Assembly: GCF_014230145.1 (NCBI RefSeq)
Contig: NZ_JACHVC010000005.1
Coordinates: 7,501 to 71,500, forward strand
From: Pelagicoccus albus
GTDB lineage: Bacteria; Verrucomicrobiota; Verrucomicrobiia; Opitutales; Opitutaceae
DNA length: 64,000 nucleotides
Direction: 5' to 3'
Shown: one piece after another, positions 12,001-17,462 of the stretch
Layout of the letters: every line of letters starts with the position of its first letter
Numbering within the stretch: the first letter of the stretch is position 1
Made by a program: the position numbers and the translations under genes
Notes under the pieces: model-generated
Databases searched by the model: none
Told to the model about the DNA's origin: nothing
What the model saw: the letters and a program-made list of their open reading frames with translations, nothing else

Positions 12001-15000
12001 CGTCGTTTCCATCCCCACCTACGAGAACGTCGTCTCCAGCTCCCCCGTGAACGAAGTCCTCCCCTCCGGCACTCTCTATTCGATCGTTTCCATCACGACC
12101 GTAGACGCGGTTCGCGATATCCGAAGTCTCAATCTCGTTTGCGGCATCGTCTAGGACGACTAAGCTGTCGTCTCCTTGGACGAGGACTGTGGCCGTAGTA
12201 GTACTTTGGGCACCGTCATTGTCCTCAATTGTGTAGCTTATTTCTACCGACTCGCCACTGCCCAAAGCGAGGTTAGGGAAAGCTCCTCTGGGATCGTATA
12301 CAATCTTGTTGTCAACAATGGATACAGTGCCTTTCCCTTCAGGAACCGAAGCGCTTACGATCGACAAGGCGTCTCCCACGTCGATGTCAATATCGTTGGC
12401 GAGGGCGTCGATTTCGACGATGCTGGCATCATCGGTTGAAGCAGAATCCGCTGTAGCGACTGGTCCGTCGTTGGTGTTCTCGACTTGAATCGCGAATGTC
12501 TCTGATGCGGTGGAGCCCGCGGAATCTGTGGCGGTTACCTTAACAGAGATTGATCCTATGTCAGCGTTTTCCGGAGTACCTGAGAGCTCTCCGGTAGTGG
12601 AATCGATTGATAGCCAGTTTGGCAGCGGGTCGCCATTATCCAAAGTAGCGGAGTAAGTGAGAATGTCTCCTGCGTCCACGTCTGAGAAGCTTTCACTAAC
12701 GTCTTTCGAGAAGACAGCATCTTCATCGGTGGTCCAGTCTGAGATGTGTGAAGCGACTGGTCCGTCGTTGGTGTTCACGACCTGAATCGCGAAGGTTTCT
12801 GATGCGGTGGCGCCCGCGGAGTCTGTGGCGGTTACCTTAACGGAGATTGATCCTATGTCAGCGTTTTCCGGAGTACCTGAGAGCTCTCCGGTAGTGGAAT
12901 CGATCGATAGCCAGTTTGGCAGCGGGTCGCCATTCTCCAAAGTAGCGGAGTAGGTGAGAATGTCCCCTGCGTCCACGTCTGAGAAGCTTTCACTAACGTT
13001 TATCGAGAAGATGGCATCTTCATCTGTGGTATGATCTGAGATCGTGGAAGCGACTGGACCGTCGTTTGTGTTCTCGACTTGAATCGCGAATGTCTCTGAT
13101 GCGGCGGTGCCCGCGGAGTCTGTGGCGGTTACCTTGACGGAGATTGATCCTATATCAGCGTTTTCCGGAGTACCTGAGAGCTCTCCGGTAGTGGAATCGA
13201 TTGACAGCCAGTTTGGCAGTGGGTCGCCATTCTCCAAAGTAGCGGAGTAGGTGAGAATGTCTCCTGCGTCCACGTCCGAGAAGCTTTCACTAACGTTTAT
13301 CGAGAAGATAGCATCTTCATCGGTGGTCTGGTCTGAGATAGCTGAAGCTACTGGTCCGTCGTTTGTGTTTTCAACTTGGATACGGAATGAGCTGCTTGTA
13401 GCGGCACCTGATTCATCTGTGGCGGAAACCGTAACAGAGACGGCTCCGATATCCGAGTTTTCGGGAGTGCCACTGAAGGTTACAGTAAAGGGATCGAAGC
13501 TGAGCCAAGAAGGTAGCGGATCGCCATTTTCCAACGTTGCCGAATAGGAAAGCGAATCGAGTAAGTCTGGGTCTTCGAAGTTCGAGGATACATCTAAGAA
13601 GAACTCAGAATCTTCAGCAATTGATTGATCGACGATTCCTGTGGAAACGATCGGACCATCATTTGTATTGGTCACCGAAATCTCTAGCGAAGTGGATACA
13701 CTTTCTCCGCTTGAATCGGTGGCAGAAATAATGAGGCTCAGGTTACCAACTTGTTCATTGTCTGGTGTGCCTGTTATTTCGCCCGTTGCGGGATTGATCG
13801 AAATCCACGATGGCAGGTCAGAGCCATCCTCCGTCCGTATGGAGTAGGTTAGAGTGTCGTCGATGTCCACGTCATCGAATGCATCAGACGCATCAAAAAT
13901 AAACAAAGCGTCTTCTGTCGCTTCGACGGGAGCAATATAGGTCGCCGTTGGACTGTCGTTTGTATTGTCGACTTCAATACTGAAGATTTCGGAAGCGTTC
14001 TCTTGCCCATCGGAAGCCACAACCAGAACCGATATTTCCCCAATATCTTCGTTGCTGGGGGTGCCTGAAAAAAGTCCTGTCGTTTCGTCGAAATGCAGCC
14101 ACTCCGGAAGCTCGCTTCCGTTCATCAGTGTGGCGGTGTAGCTTAAGGTATCGCCGAGGTCTGCATCGGAGAAGGAATCAGATGCGTCGAGAGAGAAGGG
14201 GGTATCCTCCTCCACCTTTTGGTCCATTATGGCAGAGGCCACGGGACCATCGTTGGTATTTTGAACTACGATGGCAAAGTATTCGACCGCTTGGCTCTGT
14301 CCGTCGCTGGCGATCAGCTGGACGGTGACCATTCCCACGTCTTCGTTTTCCGGTGTGCCGTAGAACTCGAGGGTACTGGGATCGAAGCTTAACCAATCCG
14401 GTAATTCACTGCCGTCGGGTAGGGTCGCGGAATAACTGATCTCGTCGCCTTCGTCGGCGTCTGCGAACAACGTTTCAGGAAGGGTGAAGCTGAATGCGAA
14501 ATCTTCGGCGATCGATTGGGTTCCTATTGAGAACGTCGCGATTGGTGAATCGTTTACTTGCTCGACTTCTATGGTGATGGAGGCAGGGCTCTCGGACCAA
14601 TCATTTCCGTCGAAGCCGGACCATTGGAATTCGGTTTGGCCGTTCCAATCCTGATTAGGTTGGAAGGAGATATTTGAAATTTCTGCCGTTTCTACGGTTT
14701 GGCCAATGGCCAGCGCTGCACCATTTAGCAGAAGCGTACCATTCTCCGGAAGGCTTTCGATGCGGATAGCAGAGAGGGTGTCGTCAGAGTCGACGTCCGA
14801 GAAAGCTTGTTCGAACGTTTCAGTTTCGAAGTGTATCGCAGAGTCCTCGTTTGTGGAGACTTCTATCGCCGCGAGCTCCGGGCGATCATTCGTGTCTACG
14901 GCGTGGAGCGTGATGGTGCGAATCAGGGCATCGCCATCTTCGTTTTCTATACGAACTTGTACTTCGTAGCCATCCGGTGCTGTTTCAAAATCGATTTGAG

Positions 15001-16102
15001 CATCGTCCTTGAGCTTAATCTGGTCTCCTACTATCTCGAAGAGGCCTGAATTATCGGACTCGATAGAATAGCTTAATGGTCCATCGAGTTCGTCCTCGAT
15101 TCCGATCGCGCTGAGGGTTCCCACCGAGTAACCGCTCTCGTTTTCGAGCACTCCGTCGCTATCGATCCGTAGGGCTACGTTATCGTCTGCAAAAGGATCC
15201 GGCAAAACCACGGTCATCTCGCTTCGATCGATTATCTTATCGTCGCTCGGATCTGAAATGATGATTTCGACCTCTACTTCGTCGCCACTGTCGTCGTCCT
15301 CGATATCGAGAATCAGGTCAACGGTACCATCGTCATTCACTACGATTTCGGAGGCAACTTCGTCTCCATTATCGTCAATGACTGTGGTCGTAACAACCAA
15401 ATGGACGTTACCGTCCAGTAGGCTGACATCGACTGAGTCAGTTACATCGATAACAACTTTTTTGGTTCCGGAATCGTCTCCACTGTCATTGGCCGAAGGT
15501 GTCAGGTCCGTTGTAGGAGAGGCTGAGGCAGCACTTTCCGCGTAAGTCGCCGCGACGAGTCCGCTGTCTTGCGAGGTCGCATTTTCCGAATCGGATTGTC
15601 CCTCGAGGGCTTCCAATTCTTTGAGAGTTACTGATTCGAACTTCTCCCGTAGCGACTCATTGTGCTCGCCGTCTGCGTTCAAATTCAGACGTTCGAAGGC
15701 GCTGGTATCTTGGGAGAGCTGACTGATGATGGAGAGGATCGTGACGCTCTGTACGGTAAGTGACGCCGCGGAGCTATCTGGCGCAAGGGTCAAGGCTCTC
15801 GTCTCGCCTTCTTGCGAATGGTGCCCATCCACTGAGGCGTTGAAACTGCTGGCGGTGATGGAGGTGCCGTCTGGGAGTTCCAGTTCGGTATTGTCGGCAA
15901 GAAGGAAGTTTTTGAGAAGGTAGGAAGAGCCGTCTTTGGTGAGCACGAGTACGTCGTGGCCTTGGGGTATTAAGTCTGCTATGTTCTCGGCGTTGGAGAG
16001 CTTCAGGGATTCACCCCCCTCGAAATCGAGAGACTGGCCATTAGAAAGTTCGTGTTCCGACGAGTTTTGTGGGTCGTTCGAATTGCTGAATCGGAAGCTC
16101 AT
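1..16102 (-). CDS. Giant RTX/cadherin/He_PIG/PA14 repeat adhesin (C-terminus outside window)
   Basis: One open frame runs from an ATG at 16102 to the left edge, over 5,360 residues, with no stop; repeat motifs stay in phase throughout. Approximate N-to-C order: residues 1-90 BapA-prefix-like (QGHDVLVLTKDG, then KNF); 300-520 cadherin and cadherin-like domains; 520-1215 He_PIG/CADG repeats; 1215-1308 VCBS-like; 1308-1780 RTX GGDGxDxI repeats; 1795-2870 eleven He_PIG; 2875-3048 unrecognised beta-rich domain; 3048-3635 six He_PIG; 3638-3788 PA14; 3791-3982 He_PIG; 3985-4131 PA14; 4133-4425 He_PIG; 4425-5030 cadherin-like 101-mers; 5035-5238 He_PIG; 5240 onward PA14 (SGDDGY-type core). No signal peptide is seen, as expected for type I secretion; PA14 suggests glycan binding and RTX/cadherin suggests Ca2+ binding. 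An in-frame upstream ATG at 16159 has AAAGGA 8 nt ahead and may be the true start; the 16102 ATG has no Shine-Dalgarno but begins the acidic Asn/Ser-rich leader typical of such proteins. Secretion genes are not in the window. Confidence 0.9.
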   Translation of the reverse strand, partial: MSFRFSNSNDPQNSSEHELSNGQSLDFEGGESLKLSNAENIADLIPQGHDVLVLTKDGSSYLLKNFLLADNTELELPDGTSITASSFNASVDGHHSQEGETRALTLAPDSSAASLTVQSVTILSIISQLSQDTSAFERLNLNADGEHNESLREKFESVTLKELEALEGQSDSENATSQDSGLVAATYAESAASASPTTDLTPSANDSGDDSGTKKVVIDVTDSVDVSLLDGNVHLVVTTTVIDDNGDEVASEIVVNDDGTVDLILDIEDDDSGDEVEVEIIISDPSDDKIIDRSEMTVVLPDPFADDNVALRIDSDGVLENESGYSVGTLSAIGIEDELDGPLSYSIESDNSGLFEIVGDQIKLKDDAQIDFETAPDGYEVQVRIENEDGDALIRTITLHAVDTNDRPELAAIEVSTNEDSAIHFETETFEQAFSDVDSDDTLSAIRIESLPENGTLLLNGAALAIGQTVETAEISNISFQPNQDWNGQTEFQWSGFDGNDWSESPASITIEVEQVNDSPIATFSIGTQSIAEDFAFSFTLPETLFADADEGDEISYSATLPDGSELPDWLSFDPSTLEFYGTPENEDVGMVTVQLIASDGQSQAVEYFAIVVQNTNDGPVASAIMDQKVEEDTPFSLDASDSFSDADLGDTLSYTATLMNGSELPEWLHFDETTGLFSGTPSNEDIGEISVLVVASDGQENASEIFSIEVDNTNDSPTATYIAPVEATEDALFIFDASDAFDDVDIDDTLTYSIRTEDGSDLPSWISINPATGEITGTPDNEQVGNLSLIISATDSSGESVSTSLEISVTNTNDGPIVSTGIVDQSIAEDSEFFLDVSSNFEDPDLLDSLSYSATLENGDPLPSWLSFDPFTVTFSGTPENSDIGAVSVTVSATDESGAATSSSFRIQVENTNDGPVASAISDQTTDEDAIFSINVSESFSDVDAGDILTYSATLENGDPLPNWLSIDSTTGELSGTPENADIGSISVKVTATDSAGTAASETFAIQVENTNDGPVASTISDHTTDEDAIFSINVSESFSDVDAGDILTYSATLENGDPLPNWLSIDSTTGELSGTPENADIGSISVKVTATDSAGATASETFAIQVVNTNDGPVASHISDWTTDEDAVFSKDVSESFSDVDAGDILTYSATLDNGDPLPNWLSIDSTTGELSGTPENADIGSISVKVTATDSAGSTASETFAIQVENTNDGPVATADSASTDDASIVEIDALANDIDIDVGDALSIVSASVPEGKGTVSIVDNKIVYDPRGAFPNLALGSGESVEISYTIEDNDGAQSTTTATVLVQGDDSLVVLDDAANEIETSDIANRVYGRDGNDRIESAGGEDFVHGGAGDDVLVGGDGNDVLLGGDGDDTISGGDGVDVIYGNSGADNIDGGAGDDRLYVDAQDTIQGGDGYDKVYVKDDSGVTINTVESSIEEVIGDSGNDTFDATGSETSVRLDGREGDDTLLGGDAGDVLWGREGDDMILGGDGNDVIYGGDGTDIIDGGAGDDRLYVDAQDTIQGGDGYDKVYVKDDSGVTINTVESSIEEVIGDSGNDTFDATGSETSVRLDGAAGDDTILGGYAGDVLIGGDGNDTITGGDGADVIYGNAGADVLDGGAGDDRLYIDSEDTVDGGDGYDTVKVKDTEGVNLNLTDASIERAYGDTGDDSFDASGSTEQVYIDAGEGNDTIVGGEANDTLKGGSGDDTIFASAGTDSIYGGDGEDTLILTGDRSEYSIDLSEDGKFTIRDTVADRDGVSDVREVENFVFNGVAYTAEQVLHGDIEVNQEIADQNATEDINFSLSTSDTFTAFDAGDTLTFSATLENGDPLPDWLTIDPETGDLSGSPENGDVGAISVKVTVSDENGASASDIFGIEVENTNDGPIASAISNQTVDEDSAFSLDASANFTDVDQGDTLSYSATLQDGTALPAWLSIDSSTGIISGTPLNEDVGLLAVKVVATDQSGATASDNFTIQILNTNDGPVADVIPDQTTDEDALFTLDVSDSFSDVDAGDTLSYSATLSDGSPLPSWLSIDSETGLLSGTPRNANVGDLEITVVANDGEATAQSNVLLEVLNTNDGPIVSSAISNQTTDEDAAFTLDSSTHFSDQDIGDSLTYSASLADGTGLPAWLSIDPDTGILTGTPENGDVGMISVTVVASDGQATASDTFSITVENTNDGPTVTEVIADSTAQEDSSFSLDISDKFVDEDSATTLAYSATLEDGSPLPSWMQFNSETGIFSGTPNNNDVGIVSITVSASDGLESTSQTFTLEVENTNDAPTVTTSIDNVDTYEDDAFTLETADSFADVDSGDVLTYSATLLDGSPLPTWLIFDTSTGTFSGTPLNADVGTINVTVTASDGIESASSSFEIEVINTNDRPVATAIQNQDIDEDSVFLVEASNHFTDYDLGDTLTYSATLEDGTPLPSWLTIDSITGELTGTPENGDVGTISVTVVATDQAGEFASNTFNIKVSNTNDGPTATTIDDQNVAEDSLFSLSVADNFSDEDVGDSLTFTASMQDGSSLPDWLSFNSETGEFSGTPTNDDVDSIELLVSASDGEASVAKSFTLTVDNTNDGPTLSATISDTNAVEDSAFSFDVSSNFSDVDAGDTLSYSATLEDGSPLPSWLTIDDATGQLSGTPENADVGTISVSVTATDSEGSSVQDTFSITIENTNDGPTASVIDSQDVDEDSLFTLDASNYFADEDIGDTMSYSATLSDGSALPSWLSIDSETGELSGTPRNDDIGTVTLKITATDGVESAETSFDLSVANTNDGPVATTIFDQTTDEDAAFSLDVSGNFSDADVGDTLTYSATLANGDQLPSWLSINPTTGELSGTPENGDVGSYSVTITATDAAGSSASDTFDIQVDNTNDGPVVNTSQAQTLWSENFTDESTGDTIGNNGAWTTDDSAADSTAIHSVQNGAYSFAKTTISSDNDDALVKLQTQSIDISGKTNLELSFDLMSEGTLEESGGWLDYFQVIAIVDGVPTEILRQDGNLTQGDGAFYNFTLTNLPEGDNLILSFEAKTTGASEIYALDNIQLDGEPILLTDQTIYEDAAFTIDSSSNFTDEDAGDTLTYSATLESGLPLPSWLSIDSETGELSGTPENGDVGVISVTVTATDGSGETASDTFSIQVENTNDGPTASAISDQTTDEDSAFSLDVSGNFSDVDAGDTLTYSATLESGLPLPSWLSIDSATGELSGTPENGDVGSISVTVTATDESGATASDTFGIQVDNTNDGPTASAISDQTTDEDAAFSLDVSGNFDDVDAGDTLTYSATLESGLPLPSWLSIDSATGELSGTPENGDVGSISITVTATDESGATASDTFGIQVDNTNDGPTASAISDLTTDEDAAFSLDVSGNFSDVDAGDSLTYSATLESGLPLPSWLSIDSATGELSGTPENGDVGSISITVTATDGSGETASDTFSIQVENTNDGPTATAISDQTTDEDAAFSLDVSGNFSDVDAGDTLTYSATLESGLPLPSWLSIDSVTGELSGTPENGDVGSISVTVTATDSTGATASDTLGIQIENTNDGPTAIAISDQTTDEDSAFSLDVSGNFSDVDAGDTLTYSATLESGLPLPSWLSIDSATGELSGTPENGDVGSISVTVTATDESGATASDTFGIQVDNTNDGPVVSDASPSGLQASYFNLETAPTQLSDIDFEATPDHVANVSEINYFIGEAEIYDGGPVDNVAVKYEGDIHVDETGTWSFQVGGDDGYRLFIDGEEVLAMDGLHGHASTTGSIELTEGSHSIQLLYFEQGGSSSLKLEWQGPSDSSFSVIDSESLSPPQIATEDSAFSLDVSGNFNDVDEGDTLTYSATLENGDPLPEWLSVDSLTGELSGNPENEDVGSISVTVTATDSAGATASDTFSIRVENTNDGPTASAISNQTTDEDAVFSLDVSGNFYDIDAGDTFTYTATLENGDDLPGWLSIDSETGELSGIPEDVDVGSISVTVTATDSGGATASETFGIQVNNTNDGPIASPMGQSGLRASYYDLDSAPTQLSDIDFDATPDFIEVVSEVNMSVGAGEVYSGGQSDNVAVKYEGYIEVDETGTWNFQVSGDDGYRLFIDGEEVLALDGLHGHLSTTGSVELDEGSHSIELIYFERDGGSSLTLEWQGPSDSEFSIIGSESLTTPDLVQTATEDLAFSLDISGNFSDVDEGDTLSYSATLEDGSPLPSWLSIDPATGEISGTPENGDVGLISITVTATDESGATASDTFGIQVDNTNDGPTASAISDQTTDEDAAFSLDVSGNFSDVDVGDTLTYSATLENGDSLPSWLSIDSETGELSGTPENGDVGSYSVTVTATDTAGSSASDTFGIQVDNTNDGPTATAISDQTATEDFLFTFDITDNFSDVDVGDNLSYEATLADGSTLPSWLSFDGATGQFSGTPDTYDLGTLEVKVVASDGEATTEQTFSILVEKTNDLITATVDVDSSANTVAENASEGTTVGVTASASDADAGDTVTYSVDDARFTVDSDGVVTVAAGASFDAETEASIDIVVTATSSDGSTSNETFTVAVSDVDEYDVSAVSDTDSDANTIAENASEGTTVGVTASASDADSTENVTYSVDDARFTVDSNGVVTVAAGASFDAETEASIDIVVTATSSDGSTSNETFTVNVSDVDEYDVSAVSDTDATANTIAENASEGTTVGVTASASDADSTDNVTYSVDDARFTVDSNGVVTVAAGASFDAETEASIDIVVTATSSDGSTSNETFTIAVSDVDEYDVSAVSDTDATADTIAENASEGTTIGVTATAADADSTDTVAFSVDDARFTVDSNGVVTVAAGASFDAETEASIDIVVTATSSDGSTSNETFTIAVSDVDEYDVSAVSDTDATANTIAENASEGATVGVTASATDADATDNVTYSVDDARFTVDSNGVVTVAAGASFDAETEASIDIVVTATSSDGSTSNETFTVNVSDVDEYDVSAITDADATSDVVSEDASNGTIVGITTSASDADATNNTVTYSITSDPSGAFEINTTTGVVTIADSSALDYESATSHTIEITATSSDGSVSSKNYAVSVEDVNETPVVSPIADQTTDEDAAFSLDASGYFSDVDAGDTLTYSATLLNGNPLPSWLSIDSVTGELSGTPENGDVGSISVTVTATDSAGATASDTFGIQVDNTNDGPTATAIADQTTDEDAAFSLDVSGNFSDVDAGDTLTYSATLENGDPLPSWLSIDSETGLLSGTPENDDVGTISVTVTATDSAGATASDTFGLQVDNVNDAPVTTSSNTSGLRASYFDVGTSVSQLSDIDFTSTPDYEDVVTEVNFNVTTSSAYTGGDTDCFGIRYDGNIVVDESGTWNFRVTGDDGYKLFIDGVEVINLDYQHSATATTGSIDLSEGEHTIELYYFEAW
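1010..2830 (-). repeat. Tandem 303-bp cadherin-like repeats in the adhesin
   Basis: The segment encoding SDVDEYDVSAVSDT recurs at 1301, 1604, 1907, 2210 and 2513, exactly 303 bp (101 residues) apart. Each unit also carries ASIDIVVTATSSDGSTS and ASEGTTVGVTASASDAD. The units are very similar at DNA level, which implies recent tandem duplication or homogenisation. They are coding and in frame with the giant minus-strand gene. Confidence 0.9.
5196..6960 (-). repeat. Six tandem 297-bp He_PIG repeats, some nearly identical
   Basis: The NTNDGPT codons recur at 5199, 5496, 5793, 6090, 6387 and 6684, exactly 297 bp (99 residues) apart. Units carry LPSWLSIDS, TGELSGTPENGDVG, SVTVTATD and DTFGIQVDN, the He_PIG (dystroglycan-type cadherin-like) pattern. 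Positions 5196-5473 and 6384-6661 differ at one base by my reading although they are four units apart. Confidence 0.92.
7485..10720 (-). repeat. Run of about eleven diverged 294-300-bp He_PIG repeats
   Basis: The NTNDGP or NTNDAP codons recur near 7485, 7782, 8076, 8376, 8670, 8967, 9265, 9561, 9858, 10152 and 10449. Spacing varies by single residues and sequence divergence is much greater than in the 5.2-6.9 kb block. This therefore looks like an older part of the repeat array, within the same coding frame. Confidence 0.85.
10760..12180 (-). repeat. RTX (haemolysin-type Ca2+-binding) repeat block with 333-bp duplications
   Basis: The minus strand encodes many GGDGNDTI, GGAGDDRLYVD and GGDGYDKVYVKD motifs, the glycine/aspartate nonapeptide of RTX beta-rolls. 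A larger unit is also repeated: 11391-11565 and 11724-11898 are almost identical and exactly 333 bp (111 residues) apart, with a more diverged third copy near 11080. The block ends with a serralysin-like tail (SEYSIDLSEDGKFTIRD, then VENFVFNG). RTX blocks are usually near the C-terminus, but this one is in the N-terminal third. Confidence 0.88.
12465..14560 (-). repeat. N-terminal run of about 297-bp He_PIG repeats
   Basis: Repeat marks lie near 12465, 12762, 13059, 13356, 13656, 13953, 14247 and 14547. The units at 12465-13350 are strongly alike, sharing ADISVKVTATDSAGSTASE-type segments, while those toward 14.5 kb are diverged. All are in frame with the giant gene. Confidence 0.85.
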
Positions 16103-16288
16103 AAAGTGGATAGTTCGTAATTGCGTAAAACAGCCGCGCGCGAGGCGGCTATTCCTCATCGGATCTATCCTTTGAAAACTTACCGAAGGGGGGCGGATTT
16201 ACGGAGATTTCCCGCAAATCCCAAGATTCTTTGCCCTAAAGGCCCTTGAGTTAAACTCGCTGCCCGTTGCTGGGGACTACCTCCCAGA
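16103..16288. other. Intergenic leader of the giant adhesin
   Basis: This 186-bp gap separates the phosphoesterase gene from the adhesin on the same strand. On the minus strand it contains AAAGGA eight bases before an in-frame ATG at 16159, a likely ribosome-binding site. I see no convincing sigma-70 promoter pair or terminator, so read-through from the phosphoesterase cannot be excluded. Confidence 0.4.
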
Positions 16289-17113
16289 TTAGGTGATCTT
16301 GAATTTTGCTAGCGACGACCCGAGTTCGATCTGGTTTTGTTTCTTCCTGATTTTTCGCACGGTTAGGGAGTCTTCCTCAATGTCTATGCATCGAGCTCCG
16401 GGCCATGGAAAGTAGGATCCGAGATTGATCACGGTCGTTTTCCCTCTTCTCCAGATACCTGGATTATGCGTGTGACCGACCACTATGAACTGAGGATCCA
16501 AGTCGAACCGTCTGGCTAGGGAAAGAGCCCGACTAGGGACTTCCATCCAGCTTTTGATGATGCGGAAGGGGGTTGTGGGCGGCCAAGTTTGGTGGAGAAA
16601 TATCTTCATTTTTCCCCATAGAGTGGGGTTATATTTCTTGTCGTGCTTGTGTGCTAGTAAGGTGGCCTGCTTGTGCTTTTCCAGATATTCGTGGAGTTCT
16701 TCCGCTGTGGTTCCGGTAGCCTCCGGGTCTATGTTTTCGGAGAATCGCTTGAGGTTTTTGATGTTGGAGCTCCAAGGGGCGATGTCTCGGAAAAGGCCGT
16801 CGCCGTGTGTGATAAAGATTTTGCCTTCGAGGACGCTGAGGGAGTGCAACTCAGATATTTCCGGGTCGTGGTTTCCTGTGATCAAAGAGACGCGGCAGCC
16901 CCATCGTGAGGATTCATCGACGAACTCCTGCTTTTTCTTCGCGGGATCGTAGTGGTCTACGTCCATGTCGCCATATTTTAGCTCCAAGGTATCTCCGTTG
17001 AAGATGAGCCAGTCTACGCCTTCGGCGAGCGGTCTGAGCGCGGGAAGTTCGTCGATGACGCTGGCCTTATGTCCGAGATGAATGTCTGAAACGATGCGAA
17101 TGCGAGAAGGCAT
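16289..17113 (-). CDS. Calcineurin-like metallophosphoesterase, LpxH-like
   Basis: A 274-residue protein with the full two-metal phosphoesterase signature: SDIHLG (D10, H12), NGDT (D41), GNHD (81-83), HGDG and a late GHTHNPG. The layout resembles UDP-2,3-diacylglucosamine diphosphatases (LpxH family), which cleave UDP-diacylglucosamine to lipid X in lipid A synthesis. The GNHD box (not GNRD) and the extra length leave other calcineurin-like substrates possible. No signal peptide is seen, so it is probably cytoplasmic or membrane-peripheral. It lies 186 bp upstream of the adhesin on the same strand and diverges from the small gene at 17244. The ATG at 17113 has no obvious Shine-Dalgarno. Confidence 0.8.
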   Translation of the reverse strand: MPSRIRIVSDIHLGHKASVIDELPALRPLAEGVDWLIFNGDTLELKYGDMDVDHYDPAKKKQEFVDESSRWGCRVSLITGNHDPEISELHSLSVLEGKIFITHGDGLFRDIAPWSSNIKNLKRFSENIDPEATGTTAEELHEYLEKHKQATLLAHKHDKKYNPTLWGKMKIFLHQTWPPTTPFRIIKSWMEVPSRALSLARRFDLDPQFIVVGHTHNPGIWRRGKTTVINLGSYFPWPGARCIDIEEDSLTVRKIRKKQNQIELGSSLAKFKIT

Positions 17114-17243
17114 GAAAGTGGGTGAAGGTCGTGGATTCCGTCTAAATCAGAGTTTTATGGATCAATATTCGATCGGTCATAGAGAGCATTGCCTAAAGCC
17201 GGGCGAAAGAAATCCGTTAAAATCAGCATTAACCAAACCAATT

Positions 17244-17462
17244 ATGAAATCTAAGAACATCGTACAGTTGATCGGCGGAACCTACATTGGAGGCTTAACG
17301 AAAGACGCTACAATGGGTCTTAATAGCTTGAGTCGAAAGATTGCCGAGCAATCCGCAGAAGATGAATTATTCGAATCCGCTATCCGTCGCGCGGATGACG
17401 AAGAGTTGCGTAAGTTAGCTCGTTTCCGCATGCAGACCGCGGTTTCGAAACACTTAGACTAA
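17244..17462 (+). CDS. Small conserved-looking hypothetical protein, 72 aa
   Basis: A 72-residue product beginning MKSKNIVQLIGGTYIGGLTK and ending in a charged helix-forming stretch (RRADDEELRKLARFRMQ). I do not recognise a family; it looks like a small soluble helical protein with a short hydrophobic, glycine-rich N-terminus. The frame is open further upstream to 17082, but the ATG at 17244 follows an A/T-rich leader and avoids overlap with the phosphoesterase gene. Its TAA overlaps the stop codon of argA on the other strand by 4 bp, so the two genes converge end to end. Confidence 0.55.
   Translation: MKSKNIVQLIGGTYIGGLTKDATMGLNSLSRKIAEQSAEDELFESAIRRADDEELRKLARFRMQTAVSKHLD

Noticed and set aside
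369-13847. Many plus-strand open frames of 60-200 residues across the first 14 kb
   Set aside because: They recur with the 297/303-bp period and are the antisense shadow of the giant minus-strand repeat gene; their composition (Ser/Val/Thr-rich) mirrors it.
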